Source of the DNA: Bacteroidaceae bacterium
Lineage (GTDB): Bacteria; Bacteroidota; Bacteroidia; Bacteroidales; Bacteroidaceae
Direction of reading: 5' to 3'
Length of the DNA stretch: 45,601 nt
Assembly: GCA_017471185.1 (NCBI GenBank)
Contig: JAFUVZ010000007.1
Span: forward strand, 1-45,601
The position numbers and the translations under genes were made by a program. This document shows, piece by piece, positions 1-10,136 of the stretch. The number at the start of each line of letters is the position of its first letter. The first letter of the stretch is position 1. Under the pieces are notes generated by a model that saw nothing but the letters and a program-made list of their open reading frames with translations, had not been told where the DNA came from and did no database searches.

Positions 1-287
1 CGTGAGACAGTTCGGTCTCTATCTATCGTGGGCGCAGGAGACTTGCGCGGAACCGTCACTAGTACGAGAGGACCGTGACGGACTGGCCTCTGGTCCGCCG
101 GCTGTTCCGCCAGGAGCACGGCCGGGTATCTATGCCGGGACTGGATAAGCGCTGAACGCATCTAAGCGCGAAGCCGGCCGCAAGATTAGGTCTCCCTGAG
201 GGTCGTCATAGACTATGACGTGGATAGGGCGCAGGTGTAAAGGTGGCGACACCAAAGCCGAGCGCTACTAATTGCCCGAGGCTTCGT
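1..287 (+). rRNA. rrl: 23S ribosomal RNA, 3' end (partial)
   Basis: The window opens inside the last part of 23S rRNA. The sarcin-ricin loop core (AGTACGAGAGGACC, about 60-73) is intact. It is followed by the conserved 3' domain with the GGATAAGCGCTGAACGCATC segment near 143-162 and the Bacteroidota-like terminal run around 268-287. The 5' part lies outside the window. The exact mature 3' end is estimated to within a few bases. Short reading frames across this stretch are not genes. Confidence 0.96.
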
Positions 288-392
288 GCCTTCCCGTGCT
301 GTTTATTTCTTTCTCATGTTTTTCCGGCCCAGCGTTTTGCTGTCCGGGCCTGTCCTTTCCGTCTGTCGCGAGCGTCATGTCAGCCTTACACA

Positions 393-500
393 AGGTGGCT
401 ACAGCGCCGGGGTTCCACCTCTTCCCATCCCGAACAGAGAAGTTAAGCCCGGCCACGCCGATGGTACTGCCCGCAAGGTGGGAGAGTAGGTAGCCGCCGT
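393..500 (+). rRNA. rrf: 5S ribosomal RNA
   Basis: Lies about 105 bases after the 23S end, in the usual 23S-5S order. The ends pair (GGTGGCTAC near 394-402 with GTAGCCGCC near 489-497). The interior holds the conserved CCCATCCCGAACAGAGAAGTTAAG-type region (425-446) and the GGTACTGC segment. The ends are set by the terminal stem and may be off by one or two bases. Confidence 0.95.
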
Positions 501-508
501 CTTTTTCC

Positions 509-548
509 AGGACAGCCTCCGTTAAGAACCGGAGGCTGTCCTTTTTTT
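509..548 (+). terminator. Intrinsic terminator of the rRNA operon
   Basis: A 12-13 bp stem (AGGACAGCCTCCG at 509-521 with its complement at 530-542) is followed directly by a T-run. It closes the rRNA operon before the V-ATPase genes. The following 200 bases to atpE are AT-rich; I see only an imperfect -7 element (TAAATTTA, 671-678) and no clean promoter match. Confidence 0.93.
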
Positions 549-751
549 ATATGCCATTTCCCTATCTTTATAATGTTCTATTTGTCTTTGCAATTGTTTA
601 TATTGTTTAAATTTTCTGCTTCAAGTGACATTTTTTACAATAAATAGTGTCTAAATTCAAAGCTTTTTAGTAAATTTACACCCAAGGTATGTATTACACC
701 TTGCGAATTGTGCCAAAAAATAGTAAAAATAAATAAAAACTTCTACTTATC

Positions 752-1345
752 ATGGAAAACAAAATTCAAGAGCTAACCGATAAAATTTATCGTGAAGGCG
801 TTGAAAAAGGCAATGCAGAAGCACAGAAACTGATTGCTAATGCACAGAATGAGGCTAAGAGAATTGTGGAAGAGGCTCAACAACAGGCTGACGCTATTCT
901 GAACAATGCTCGAAAGTCTGCAGATGAGATGTCGGCTAACGCAAAGTCAGAATTACAATTATTTGCAGGTCAGGCCGTCAATGCGCTAAAATCTGAAGTC
1001 GCATCGTTGTTAACAAACAAGATTGTTGATGTTGATGTAAAGGACTTTACATCCAACAAAGATTATCTGAATTCCTTTATCGTTTCATTGGCAAAACAAT
1101 GGTCAGCTGACGAATCTATCAAGATTTCTACCTCTGATGCAGAAGGTTTGAAGAAATTCTTTGCTGCTCAGGCGAAAGATATACTGGATAAAGGCGTAAA
1201 GATTGAGCAGGTGAACGGACTGAAAACCTTATTCTCTATTTCACCAGCTGATGGATCTTATAAGGTTAATTTCGGCGAAGAAGAGTTCGGCAATTATCTG
1301 AAAGATTTCTTGCGCCCTCAATTAGTTGAATTGCTTTTCAAATAA
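752..1345 (+). CDS. atpE: V-type ATPase subunit E
   Basis: Encodes 197 residues of the peripheral-stalk subunit E of a V/A-type ATPase. The first 100 or so residues are a charged, Ala/Glu/Gln-rich coiled coil (AEAQKLIANAQNEAKRIVEE region), as expected of a stalk subunit. The C-terminal half would form the globular domain that contacts the A/B head. It is the first gene of a seven-gene operon in which the following genes are separated by short gaps or overlap. There is no separate G/H stalk partner gene in the window. Assignment rests on the coiled-coil pattern, the size and the position at the head of a clear V-ATPase operon. Confidence 0.9.
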   Translation: MENKIQELTDKIYREGVEKGNAEAQKLIANAQNEAKRIVEEAQQQADAILNNARKSADEMSANAKSELQLFAGQAVNALKSEVASLLTNKIVDVDVKDFTSNKDYLNSFIVSLAKQWSADESIKISTSDAEGLKKFFAAQAKDILDKGVKIEQVNGLKTLFSISPADGSYKVNFGEEEFGNYLKDFLRPQLVELLFK

Positions 1346-1359
1346 TAACATTGTAGTGT

Positions 1360-2208
1360 ATGAGTCAGTATTATTATTTGGTTACAGGCTTGCCAGAACT
1401 TTCTCTGGAAGATAATAAACTGAGCTATACTGTAAGCGATTTTAAGAAAGAGTTTTATCCGCAATTATCAAAAGAGGATCAAAAGTTAGTTGATTTATAT
1501 TATCTTAAATTTGACAATTCAAATCTTTTGAGATTGCTTAAAGATAGAGAAGCAGTGATTGACCCACGGGGCAATTACAAGGCTGATCAGTTTGTTTCTG
1601 TATTCAAGCAATTTGATGAGGAAGGAACCATAACTTCCGCCGGCTCATTACCACCTTATATCATAATGTTTATCCAGAACTATCTGAAACAGCAGGAAGA
1701 GGGGGTAACTTCTGACATACTTGCTGAAGATTGGCTTGCTGGACTTTATTATGAATATGCCATGCAGTGTAAGAATGATTTTGTATCATCATGGTTTGAG
1801 TTTAACTTAAACGCAAACAATGTACTGGTTGCTTTAGCTGCCAGGAAATATAAAATGCAAATTGCTCCGCTGGTGGTGGGAGATACAGAAGTGTGCCGGG
1901 CGTTGAAGACATCCAATGCACGTGATTTCGGATTAGCATCTGAACTTGATTACTTTGACCAATTACTGAAGATCAGTGAGGCTGATGATCTTGTTGATAG
2001 AGAAAAGAAATTAGATCAAATTAGATGGAAATGGATGGAAGACAAGACATTCTTTGACTATTTCTCTATTGAACGTCTATATGTATTCTTGCTGCAATTG
2101 GAAATCATTGAACGTTGGATTTCTTTGGATAAGGAAAAAGGTAACCAGATGTTCCGTGAAATCATCGATTCGTTGAAAGGCGAAGTTAGGGTACCTAGTG
2201 AATTCTGA
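1360..2208 (+). CDS. DUF2764-type protein of the V-ATPase operon
   Basis: Encodes 282 residues with no signal peptide and no membrane segment. The N-terminus YYYLVTGLPELSLEDNK is typical of the DUF2764 family, which occurs between subunits E and A in V-ATPase operons of Bacteroidota, chlamydiae and spirochaetes. The protein is largely helical with many acidic residues. No separate subunit C or F gene is present in the operon, so this protein may stand in for the C (d-like) subunit that links the rotor to the membrane ring. That role is inference; the family has no firm biochemical function that I know of. Confidence 0.82.
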   Translation: MSQYYYLVTGLPELSLEDNKLSYTVSDFKKEFYPQLSKEDQKLVDLYYLKFDNSNLLRLLKDREAVIDPRGNYKADQFVSVFKQFDEEGTITSAGSLPPYIIMFIQNYLKQQEEGVTSDILAEDWLAGLYYEYAMQCKNDFVSSWFEFNLNANNVLVALAARKYKMQIAPLVVGDTEVCRALKTSNARDFGLASELDYFDQLLKISEADDLVDREKKLDQIRWKWMEDKTFFDYFSIERLYVFLLQLEIIERWISLDKEKGNQMFREIIDSLKGEVRVPSEF

Positions 2209-2229
2209 ATAATATAATAAAAACAATAT

Positions 2230-4014
2230 ATGGCAACAAAAGGAACTGTAAGTGGAGTTATCTCCAACATGGTAACCCTCACCGTGGACGGTCCTGTCTC
2301 ACAGAATGAAATATGTTATATTCATACGGGTGGAGACAGCCTCATGGCTGAGGTGATAAAGGTTGTAGGCTCTCAGGTATATGTCCAGGTGTTTGAAAGT
2401 ACACGAGGATTGAAAGTCGGGGCCGATGCTGATTTTACCGGCCACATGCTTGAAGTTACATTGGGACCGGGCATGCTCTCCAAAAATTACGATGGTTTGC
2501 AAAATGACCTCGATAAGATGGAGGGTGTATTTTTGAAACGCGGACAATATACATATCCGCTTGATAAAGAAAGAATGTGGCATTTCGTTCCTCTGGCTAA
2601 GACTGGCGATAAGGTGAGAGCGTCTTATTGGTTAGGTCAGGTAGAGGAAAATCATCAGCCTTTGAAAATTATGGTACCTTTCCAGCAACAAGGTGAATGC
2701 ACAGTGAAATCTATTGTTGCTGAAGGTGACTATACTATCGAAGATGTTATAGCAGTACTTGAAGATAGTGAAGGCAATGAAGTGAAAGTCAATATGATTC
2801 AGAAATGGCCAGTTAAGGTGGCGATGACTAATTATGTTGAGAAGCCACGTCCATTCAGATTGTTGGAGACAGGCGTCCGTGTTATTGACACCCTTGACCC
2901 TATTACAGAAGGTGGCACTGGATTTATCCCAGGACCATTCGGAACTGGAAAGACTGTGTTACAGCATGCTATATCTAAACAGGCAGAGGCAGACATCGTT
3001 ATTATCGCAGCCTGCGGTGAACGTGCAAATGAGGTTGTGGAAATCTTCACTGAGTTCCCGGAACTGGTTGACCCTCACACAGGCCGTAAGCTGATGGAAC
3101 GAACTATTATTATCGCTAACACGTCAAACATGCCTGGTGCTGCTCGTGAAGCCTCTGTATATACGGCTATGACTTTAGGTGAGTTCTATCGCAGTATGGG
3201 TTTGAAAGTCTTGCTGATGGCAGACTCAACTTCTCGTTGGGCGCAGGCTTTGCGCGAGATGTCAAACCGTATGGAGGAGTTGCCTGGTCCTGACGCATTC
3301 CCAATGGACCTGTCTTCTATTATTTCTAACTTCTACGGTCGAGCAGGTTATGTAAAGCTCTATAATGACGATTCCGGTTCTATTACATTCATTGGAACAG
3401 TATCACCTGCAGGTGGTAACTTGAAAGAACCTGTAACAGAGAATACGAAGAAAGTTGCTCGCTGTTTCTACGCTTTGGAGCAGGATCGCGCTGACCGTAA
3501 GCGTTACCCTGCCATCAACCCAATCGATTCATATTCAAAATATGTCGAATATCCTGAGTTCAAGGATTATATTTCAAATCTTATTGAACCGACCTGGCTT
3601 GATAAGGTTAACGAACTTAAGACGCGTTTACAACGAGGTAAGGAAATCTCTGAGCAGATCAATATCCTTGGTGATGACGGTGTTCCTGTAGAATATCACG
3701 TTACTTTCTGGAAGTCTGAGCTTATAGACTTTGTGATTCTTCAACAGGATGCATTCGATGAGATAGACGCTGTAACGCCTCTGGAACGCCAGGAGGAAAT
3801 CATGAATCTTGTGATTGATATCTGCCATACCGAATTTAAGTTTGAGAACTTTAATGAGGTGATGGACTTTTTCAAACGACTGATCAATGTCGGCAAGCAG
3901 ATGAACTATGCACCATTCAAGTCTGAGAAGTACTATGATTATAAGGAGCAGTTGCTTGACTTGGTAAAAGAACGCGCTATCAGCGATTCAGTATCTAAAT
4001 TGTTAAAGAAATAA
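2230..4014 (+). CDS. atpA: V-type ATPase catalytic subunit A
   Basis: A 594-residue catalytic subunit. The Walker A motif GPFGTGKT is at residues 235-242 (Ser to Thr relative to the common GPFGSGKT). The catalytic glutamate lies in CGERANEV and the Walker B region is VLLMADSTSRWAQALREMSNRM. An N-terminal beta-barrel comes first, followed by the non-homologous insertion (about residues 110-190) that distinguishes V-type A subunits from F-type beta subunits. The length is normal. It is the third gene of the operon, 14 bases before atpB. It hydrolyses or makes ATP in the A3B3 head while driving the D-K rotor. Confidence 0.98.
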   Translation: MATKGTVSGVISNMVTLTVDGPVSQNEICYIHTGGDSLMAEVIKVVGSQVYVQVFESTRGLKVGADADFTGHMLEVTLGPGMLSKNYDGLQNDLDKMEGVFLKRGQYTYPLDKERMWHFVPLAKTGDKVRASYWLGQVEENHQPLKIMVPFQQQGECTVKSIVAEGDYTIEDVIAVLEDSEGNEVKVNMIQKWPVKVAMTNYVEKPRPFRLLETGVRVIDTLDPITEGGTGFIPGPFGTGKTVLQHAISKQAEADIVIIAACGERANEVVEIFTEFPELVDPHTGRKLMERTIIIANTSNMPGAAREASVYTAMTLGEFYRSMGLKVLLMADSTSRWAQALREMSNRMEELPGPDAFPMDLSSIISNFYGRAGYVKLYNDDSGSITFIGTVSPAGGNLKEPVTENTKKVARCFYALEQDRADRKRYPAINPIDSYSKYVEYPEFKDYISNLIEPTWLDKVNELKTRLQRGKEISEQINILGDDGVPVEYHVTFWKSELIDFVILQQDAFDEIDAVTPLERQEEIMNLVIDICHTEFKFENFNEVMDFFKRLINVGKQMNYAPFKSEKYYDYKEQLLDLVKERAISDSVSKLLKK

Positions 4015-4027
4015 CCTATTTAAGAAG

Positions 4028-5347
4028 ATGTCAACTAAAGCATTTCAAAAAATATATACTAAGGTGACTAAGATTACCAAAGCCACTCTTTCTTTGAAAG
4101 CCTCTGGCGTTGGTTATGATGAACTCGCTACGGTAAATGGCAAACTCGCCCAGGTGGTGAAGATTGCCGGTGACGAGGTTACATTGCAGGTGTTTGAAGG
4201 TACACAAGGTATTCCTACTGACGCTGAAGTTGTATTCCTCGGTAAATCACCTACGCTAAAGGTTAGTGACCAGTTGGCTGGCCGCTTCTTCAACGCTTTC
4301 GGTGAACCTATCGATGGAGGCCCTGAGATTGAAGGCGTTGAGGTGGAGATTGGAGGTCCTTCTGTGAATCCTGTCCGTCGTAAACAGCCATCAGAGCTTA
4401 TTGCAACAGGTATCGCAGGCATTGACCTGAATAACACTCTGGTTTCTGGGCAGAAAATACCGTTCTTTGCAGATCCAGACCAGCCTTTTAACCAGGTTAT
4501 GGCATTGGTTGCCATGCGAGCTAAGGCTGATAAGATCATCTTGGGTGGTATGGGTATGACCAACGATGACTACTTGTTCTTTAAAAATGTGTTCTCTAAC
4601 GCTGGTGCTCTGAACCGTATTATCAGTTTCATGAACACGACAGAGGATCCTCCAGTAGAACGTCTGTTGGTTCCTGATATGGCATTGACTGCAGCTGAAT
4701 ATTTCGCAGTTGAGAAAAATGAAGCTGTATTGGTACTGCTTACTGATATGACCTCATATGCAGATGCATTAGCTATCGTTTCAAACCGTATGGATCAGAT
4801 TCCTTCTAAGGACTCAATGCCAGGTTCTCTTTATTCTGACTTGGCAAAGATTTATGAGAAGGCTGTACAGTTCCCAACAGGTGGTTCTATCACCATTATT
4901 GCTGTGACTACATTGTCTGGTGGCGATATAACTCATGCTGTTCCTGATAATACTGGTTATATTACGGAAGGTCAGTTGTTCTTGCGTCGTGATAGCGACA
5001 TTGGCAAGGTTATTGTTGACCCATTCCGCTCATTGTCTCGTCTGAAACAGAATGTAAGTGGTAAGAAGACACGAAAAGACCATCCTCAGGTAATGAATGC
5101 TGCTGTACGTCTGTATGCTGACGCTGCTAACGCGAAGACCAAAATGGAGAACGGTTTTGACCTTACAGACTATGATGAGCGTACGTTAGCGTTTGCAAAG
5201 GATTATTCTGATAAATTGCTGGCGATTGACGTGAATCTCGATACTACAGAGATGCTTGACGTGACTTGGGGATTGTTTGGCAAGTATTTCCGTCCAGAAG
5301 AGGTTAACATTAAGAAAGAATTCATTGACCAGCATTGGCCAAAATAA
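4028..5347 (+). CDS. atpB: V-type ATPase regulatory subunit B
   Basis: A 439-residue non-catalytic head subunit. The fold core is recognisable (FNAFGEPIDGGPEIEG, the SNRMDQIPSKDSMPGSL segment, and the C-terminal ATPase helical domain). The phosphate-binding loop position reads SGQKIPFFADPDQP rather than a P-loop, consistent with a B subunit that lacks Walker A. It pairs with AtpA in the hexameric head. The gene sits 14 bases after atpA and 23 bases before the GTG start of atpD, and is probably co-transcribed with both. Confidence 0.96.
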   Translation: MSTKAFQKIYTKVTKITKATLSLKASGVGYDELATVNGKLAQVVKIAGDEVTLQVFEGTQGIPTDAEVVFLGKSPTLKVSDQLAGRFFNAFGEPIDGGPEIEGVEVEIGGPSVNPVRRKQPSELIATGIAGIDLNNTLVSGQKIPFFADPDQPFNQVMALVAMRAKADKIILGGMGMTNDDYLFFKNVFSNAGALNRIISFMNTTEDPPVERLLVPDMALTAAEYFAVEKNEAVLVLLTDMTSYADALAIVSNRMDQIPSKDSMPGSLYSDLAKIYEKAVQFPTGGSITIIAVTTLSGGDITHAVPDNTGYITEGQLFLRRDSDIGKVIVDPFRSLSRLKQNVSGKKTRKDHPQVMNAAVRLYADAANAKTKMENGFDLTDYDERTLAFAKDYSDKLLAIDVNLDTTEMLDVTWGLFGKYFRPEEVNIKKEFIDQHWPK

Positions 5348-5370
5348 TTAACTCTAATAATTGAAGAAAA

Positions 5371-5976
5371 GTGGCTATCAAGTTTCAATATAACAAGACC
5401 TCTCTTCAGCAGTTGGAGAAACAGCTGAAGGTGCGTCAGCGCACTTTACCTATTATTAAAAATAAGGAGAGTGCGTTGCGTATGGAAGTCAAGCGTTGTA
5501 AAGACGATGCTGTCAGACTGGAAGAGGGGTTAGAAAAAGGGATTCAAGCTTATGAGGCCATGTTTGCTCTGTGGAGTGAGTTTGATGCATCACTTATTAA
5601 TGTAAAGGATGTTCAGCTTTCTGTTAAGAAAATTGCCGGTGTGCGTGTACCAGTGTTGAACAATGTTGATTTTGATGTCAAAAAATACAGTCTGTTTAAC
5701 ACGCCAAAATGGTATGCTGACGGTATCACTCTGTTGAAGGGACTGGCTCAGACAGCCATTGAAAGGGAATTTGTCGTTGCTAAACTGAATCTGCTTGAGC
5801 ATGCTCGTAAGAAGACCACTCAGAAGGTGAACCTCTTCGAGAAGGTGCAGATTCCTGGTTATCAAGATGCTATCAGAAAGATTAAACGATTCATGGAAGA
5901 TGAAGAGAATCTTTCCAAGTCATCTCAGAAAATCATGAAAGCTCATCAGGAAGCAAGAAAGGAGGCCGAGTCATGA
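5371..5976 (+). CDS. atpD: V-type ATPase subunit D
   Basis: A 201-residue central rotor shaft. It starts with GTG, preceded by a purine-rich GAAGAAAA just upstream; no ATG fits the family N-terminus (IKFQYNKTSLQQLEKQLKVR). The two ends form long helices, as expected of the antiparallel coiled coil that turns inside the A3B3 head. The stop overlaps the start of atpI (ATGA at 5973-5976), which implies translational coupling. Confidence 0.92.
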   Translation: MAIKFQYNKTSLQQLEKQLKVRQRTLPIIKNKESALRMEVKRCKDDAVRLEEGLEKGIQAYEAMFALWSEFDASLINVKDVQLSVKKIAGVRVPVLNNVDFDVKKYSLFNTPKWYADGITLLKGLAQTAIEREFVVAKLNLLEHARKKTTQKVNLFEKVQIPGYQDAIRKIKRFMEDEENLSKSSQKIMKAHQEARKEAES

Positions 5977-7808
5977 TTAGTAAAATGAAGAAACTCACAT
6001 TCTTGATTTATCATCAGGATTATGAGACTTTCCTATCTCAGATTCGTGAGCTGGGAGTGATTCATGTCCAGGAGAGGCAGACAGGTCTAATGAATGATGA
6101 TTTACAGAATTCTCTGTCAAAACGCGCTCAGTATAAGGAAGTATTGAAAGACATGTCGTTTAAGATAAAGGAGAAAGCCGATGAAACTATTCATCGTGAA
6201 CTGCCGGTATCTGACTTGTTGAACCAATATGCTGAACTGAACAATCATATTGCTAACCTTAACCAGCAGTTGCCTTCTCTTGAAAAAGAGATTGCGGAAA
6301 TGTCTGTTTGGGGCGATTTTGACTGGCAGTCTATTCGTAAACTTGAAGAAGCAGGTTATTACGTACAGTTCTATGCCTGCTCAGAACGAGAGTTCAACCC
6401 CAAGTGGGAAGAAGTCTGTGATATTGTGACCATCGACAAGGCGGTGGGCAGAATCAGTTTCCTGACTATTTCTCATGAGCCGGTAAAACTGGATATTGAG
6501 CCTTTGCGTATGCCAGAGTTGAGTCTTAGCCAACTTGAAAGCAAGAAAGCGATGACTCAGGATGCTTTGGCTTCGGCTAAGGATGAACTGACAAAATTCT
6601 GTGTGGCAAACTTTAACACCTTGCAGCAATATAACAAGGAGCTTGATGGAGAGATAGACCTGATAAAGGTCCGACTTGACGGAGAGCCTCAGGCAGAAGG
6701 TGCAGTCATGCTTATGGAAGGTTGGATACCTGTTGAGTGTGAAGAACCTGTTAGGAGTTATTTGGACGGTAGCAGCGTATATTATGAGATACGTGATGTT
6801 CAAAAAGGTGATAACCCTCCGATAAAGTTGAAGAATAATTGGTTTGTGAAGATGTATGAGACTCTTACCAATATGTATGGTATGCCTTCTTATACAGAGT
6901 TTGACCCAACGCCATTAATTGCGCCATTCTTCTCTTTGTTCTTTGCATTCTGTTTGGGTGATGCGGGTTATGGTCTCGTACTCATTGCTTTAGGCATAAT
7001 TCTGAAGAAGAAAATGCCAGATATGCGCGGCATGATGAATCTGGTGATATCTTTAGGTGTGTTCACTGCAATCTTCGGTACTGTGTTAGGTACTTTCTTT
7101 GGTGTCAATATTTATGAGGCAACTTGGGTACCAGAAGGTCTGAAATCATTCATGATTTCTGGTAAGATTAATGTAGCTGGCGGTACTTATGACAAGCAGA
7201 TGGTTCTCGCACTTGGCATTGGTGTCTTCCATACAATCGTGGCAATGCTCATTAAGGCTTTGGTGCAGACCTCGCGTTTCGGTTTCAAGAACGCTTTGGG
7301 TGCTTGGGGCTGGTTTTTACTGATAGGCTGTGGCACGATTGTGGGTACATTTATGTTCCTCAACTTGATACCTGAAGATATCTCTAAATGGGCTATGATT
7401 GCAATAGGAGGTATAGCTGCTATAGGTATTTACCTGCTTAACGACTTGCATCGTAATGTGTTCGTTAACATTGGTGCCGGTGTGTGGGACACTTACAATA
7501 TGGCAACAGGCTTGATGGGTGATATCCTTTCCTATATGCGTCTTTACGCATTGGGCTTGGCTGGCGGTATGCTTGGCGGTGTGTTCAACTCTTTGGGCCT
7601 GATGGTTCAGGAGTCAACAGGTGGAATTCCTGGATGGGTGCTCTGCTGTATCATCCTGGTGTTGGGTCATGCTTTTAACATAGCCATGTCTTGCATCAGT
7701 GCTTTCGTTCATCCGTTGCGTTTGAATTTCGTTGAGTATTTTAAGAATTCAGGTTACGAAGGAACAGGTGTTCTCTATAACCCATTCGCAAGAATTGATA
7801 GGAAATAA
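5973..7808 (+). CDS. atpI: V-type ATPase membrane subunit I (a)
   Basis: A 611-residue stator membrane subunit. The N-terminal half (about 1-300) is soluble, with coiled-coil stretches. The C-terminal half carries seven or so membrane helices, including FFSLFFAFCLGDAGYGLVL and the segment DILSYMRLYALGLAGG, whose arginine is in the position of the essential half-channel arginine. The length is close to that usual for bacterial I subunits. The start overlaps the atpD stop by four bases; a second ATG at 5985 is possible. It forms the ion half-channels against the K ring. Confidence 0.96.
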   Translation: MISKMKKLTFLIYHQDYETFLSQIRELGVIHVQERQTGLMNDDLQNSLSKRAQYKEVLKDMSFKIKEKADETIHRELPVSDLLNQYAELNNHIANLNQQLPSLEKEIAEMSVWGDFDWQSIRKLEEAGYYVQFYACSEREFNPKWEEVCDIVTIDKAVGRISFLTISHEPVKLDIEPLRMPELSLSQLESKKAMTQDALASAKDELTKFCVANFNTLQQYNKELDGEIDLIKVRLDGEPQAEGAVMLMEGWIPVECEEPVRSYLDGSSVYYEIRDVQKGDNPPIKLKNNWFVKMYETLTNMYGMPSYTEFDPTPLIAPFFSLFFAFCLGDAGYGLVLIALGIILKKKMPDMRGMMNLVISLGVFTAIFGTVLGTFFGVNIYEATWVPEGLKSFMISGKINVAGGTYDKQMVLALGIGVFHTIVAMLIKALVQTSRFGFKNALGAWGWFLLIGCGTIVGTFMFLNLIPEDISKWAMIAIGGIAAIGIYLLNDLHRNVFVNIGAGVWDTYNMATGLMGDILSYMRLYALGLAGGMLGGVFNSLGLMVQESTGGIPGWVLCCIILVLGHAFNIAMSCISAFVHPLRLNFVEYFKNSGYEGTGVLYNPFARIDRK

Positions 7809-7850
7809 TTTGGAAATAATAACAAAAAATTAATAACAAATAAAAATTAA

Positions 7851-8282
<432 letters not shown>

Positions 8283-8312
8283 TTAAGCCATCGCCTTAGT
8301 TTTGGCATATCC

Positions 8313-8367
8313 GCCCGTTTTTTAGGAGGAAAATTATATTTCGTACCTAAAAAACGGGCTTTTTTTA
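8313..8367 (+). terminator. Intrinsic terminator after the V-ATPase operon
   Basis: A 14-bp stem (GCCCGTTTTTTAGG at 8313-8326 with its complement at 8346-8359), a 19-base loop and a T-run. It lies about 30 bases after the atpK stop and separates the operon from the glycogen genes. Confidence 0.93.
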
Positions 8368-8399
8368 GTAACTATAACTATTAATTCAAGAATTATGTG

Positions 8400-8407
8400 T
8401 AATTTTG
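8400..8407 (+). promoter_or_regulatory. Bacteroidota -7 promoter element for glycogen synthase
   Basis: TAATTTTG matches the -7 consensus TAnnTTTG. It lies 24 bases before the ATG at 8431, just after the V-ATPase terminator, so the glycogen genes probably have their own promoter. No clear -33 TTTG is seen. Confidence 0.65.
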
Positions 8408-8430
8408 CGGTCAAATTATAATGCTGCATT

Positions 8431-10098
8431 ATGAATCAAGAATTACTGACCCCTGATTACGTTTTTGAAGCGAGTTGGGAGGTGTGCAATAAGGTTGGTG
8501 GTATATATACTGTACTTTCGACGAGAGCCAAGACTCTGCAAGAACGCTTGCGCAACCGAATCATTTTTGTAGGACCTGATATATGGCAGGGTAAAGAGAA
8601 TCCTACTTTTATCGAATCCAGTTCATTGTTTTCAAGTTGGCGTGACTATGCCATACATCATGATGGTCTGAATGTAAGAGTAGGGCGTTGGAATATACCA
8701 GGTGATCCTGTTGTCATTCTGGTGGATTTTATGCCTTTCTTTGCCAAGAAGAATGAGATTTATGCCCATATTTGGGAAGATTTTGGGGTTGATTCTCTAC
8801 ATGCTTATGGAGATTATGATGAAAGCAGTATGTTTGCCATAGCCGCAGGTAAAGTCGTAGAAAGTTTTTACCGTTATAATGTCTCTGTGACCGACAATGT
8901 TGTTTTTCAGGCTCACGAATGGATGACTGGTATGGCGGCACTCTATATCCGCAAGAATGTTCCAGAGATTGCTACTGTCTTTACCACTCACGCAACGTCA
9001 ATCGGCCGTTCTATCGCTGGCAATAATAAACCGCTCTATGACTATCTGTTTGCATATAATGGTGACCAAATGGCTGCTGAACTGAATATGCAGTCGAAAC
9101 ATTCCATTGAGAAACAGACGGCTCATTTCGTTGACTGTTTTACAACTGTCAGTGAAATTACAAACACTGAATGTAAAGAGCTGTTAGACAAGCCTGCAGA
9201 TGTGGTCTTGATGAATGGCTTTGAAGATGATTTTGTGCCTAAGGGGGCTACTTTCATAGGCAAAATGAAACGTGCACGTAAGAGCTTGCTGCGATTAGCT
9301 AACTGCTTGTTGGGTGAAACGTTTGATGACAATACGCTTATTGTGGGTACAAGTGGCCGCTACGAGTTTAAGAATAAGGGTATTGATGTCTTTATAGATG
9401 CCATGCACCGCTTGAATAAGAGTCCTTTGTTAAATCAGAAGGTGCTGGCGTTCATCAATGTTCCCGGATGGACTCAGGAACCACGTTCTGACCTTCAGCA
9501 CAGACTCTCTTCACATGAGGAGTTTGATACCCCTCTTGCACAGCCGTACATCACACATTGGCTCCATAATATGGGAGAAGACAAAGTGTTGGGTATGATG
9601 CATTATTTAGGAATGCACAATGACCCTCAGGATAAAGTGAAAGTAATTTTTGTTCCGAGTTACCTGAATGGTGATGATGGTTTATTAGACAAGCATTATT
9701 ATGACCTGATGATGGGAAATGACATCAGTGTCTATGCGTCTTATTACGAGCCATGGGGATATACACCGTTGGAGAGTGTTGCTTTTCATGTGCCGACCAT
9801 TACAACTGATTTGGCTGGCTTTGGCCTTTGGGTCAAGGATATGGATAAAGTAAAAGGCTTGTCAGATGGTGTGGAAGTTGTACACCGATCTGATTACAAC
9901 TATCATGAAGTGGTAGATGCGGTTAGTAATACGGTGCTGAACTATACAACATTAGACAAAAGCCAGGTCAAGTTAGCCCGCCGTAAGGCTGCATCTATCG
10001 CAGAGAAAGCTCTCTGGAAACATTTCATCACCTATTATTATGAAGCATATGATATCGCTCTTCGTAAAGCACATGACCGTATGCGCAACAATTTGTAA
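8431..10098 (+). CDS. Glycogen synthase, GT3-like
   Basis: A 555-residue cytoplasmic glycosyltransferase that extends alpha-1,4-glucan from a nucleotide sugar. The N-terminal motif EVCNKVGGIYTV (Lys21-Gly24) resembles the eukaryote-type GT3 glycogen synthases rather than the KTGGL motif of bacterial GlgA (GT5). The two catalytic-site glutamates of the retaining GT-B fold appear as Glu440 and Glu448 in YYEPWGYTPLES (E-x7-E). It is shorter than yeast or animal enzymes, which carry regulatory tails. The phosphorylase gene follows 38 bases downstream, so synthesis and breakdown of the same polymer are likely co-transcribed. Sugar-nucleotide specificity (UDP or ADP) cannot be read from sequence alone. 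Confidence 0.93.
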   Translation: MNQELLTPDYVFEASWEVCNKVGGIYTVLSTRAKTLQERLRNRIIFVGPDIWQGKENPTFIESSSLFSSWRDYAIHHDGLNVRVGRWNIPGDPVVILVDFMPFFAKKNEIYAHIWEDFGVDSLHAYGDYDESSMFAIAAGKVVESFYRYNVSVTDNVVFQAHEWMTGMAALYIRKNVPEIATVFTTHATSIGRSIAGNNKPLYDYLFAYNGDQMAAELNMQSKHSIEKQTAHFVDCFTTVSEITNTECKELLDKPADVVLMNGFEDDFVPKGATFIGKMKRARKSLLRLANCLLGETFDDNTLIVGTSGRYEFKNKGIDVFIDAMHRLNKSPLLNQKVLAFINVPGWTQEPRSDLQHRLSSHEEFDTPLAQPYITHWLHNMGEDKVLGMMHYLGMHNDPQDKVKVIFVPSYLNGDDGLLDKHYYDLMMGNDISVYASYYEPWGYTPLESVAFHVPTITTDLAGFGLWVKDMDKVKGLSDGVEVVHRSDYNYHEVVDAVSNTVLNYTTLDKSQVKLARRKAASIAEKALWKHFITYYYEAYDIALRKAHDRMRNNL

Positions 10099-10136
10099 TT
10101 CAATAAGCATTATTTATAATAAACAAGTTTTTACAC

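Noticed and set aside
243..493. Several small open frames on both strands
   Set aside because: They lie in the 23S end, spacer and 5S rRNA and have no coding features.
683..703. CAAGGT/ACCTTG inverted repeat upstream of atpE
   Set aside because: Only 6 bp with a 9-base loop, which is easily expected by chance in this AT-rich stretch.
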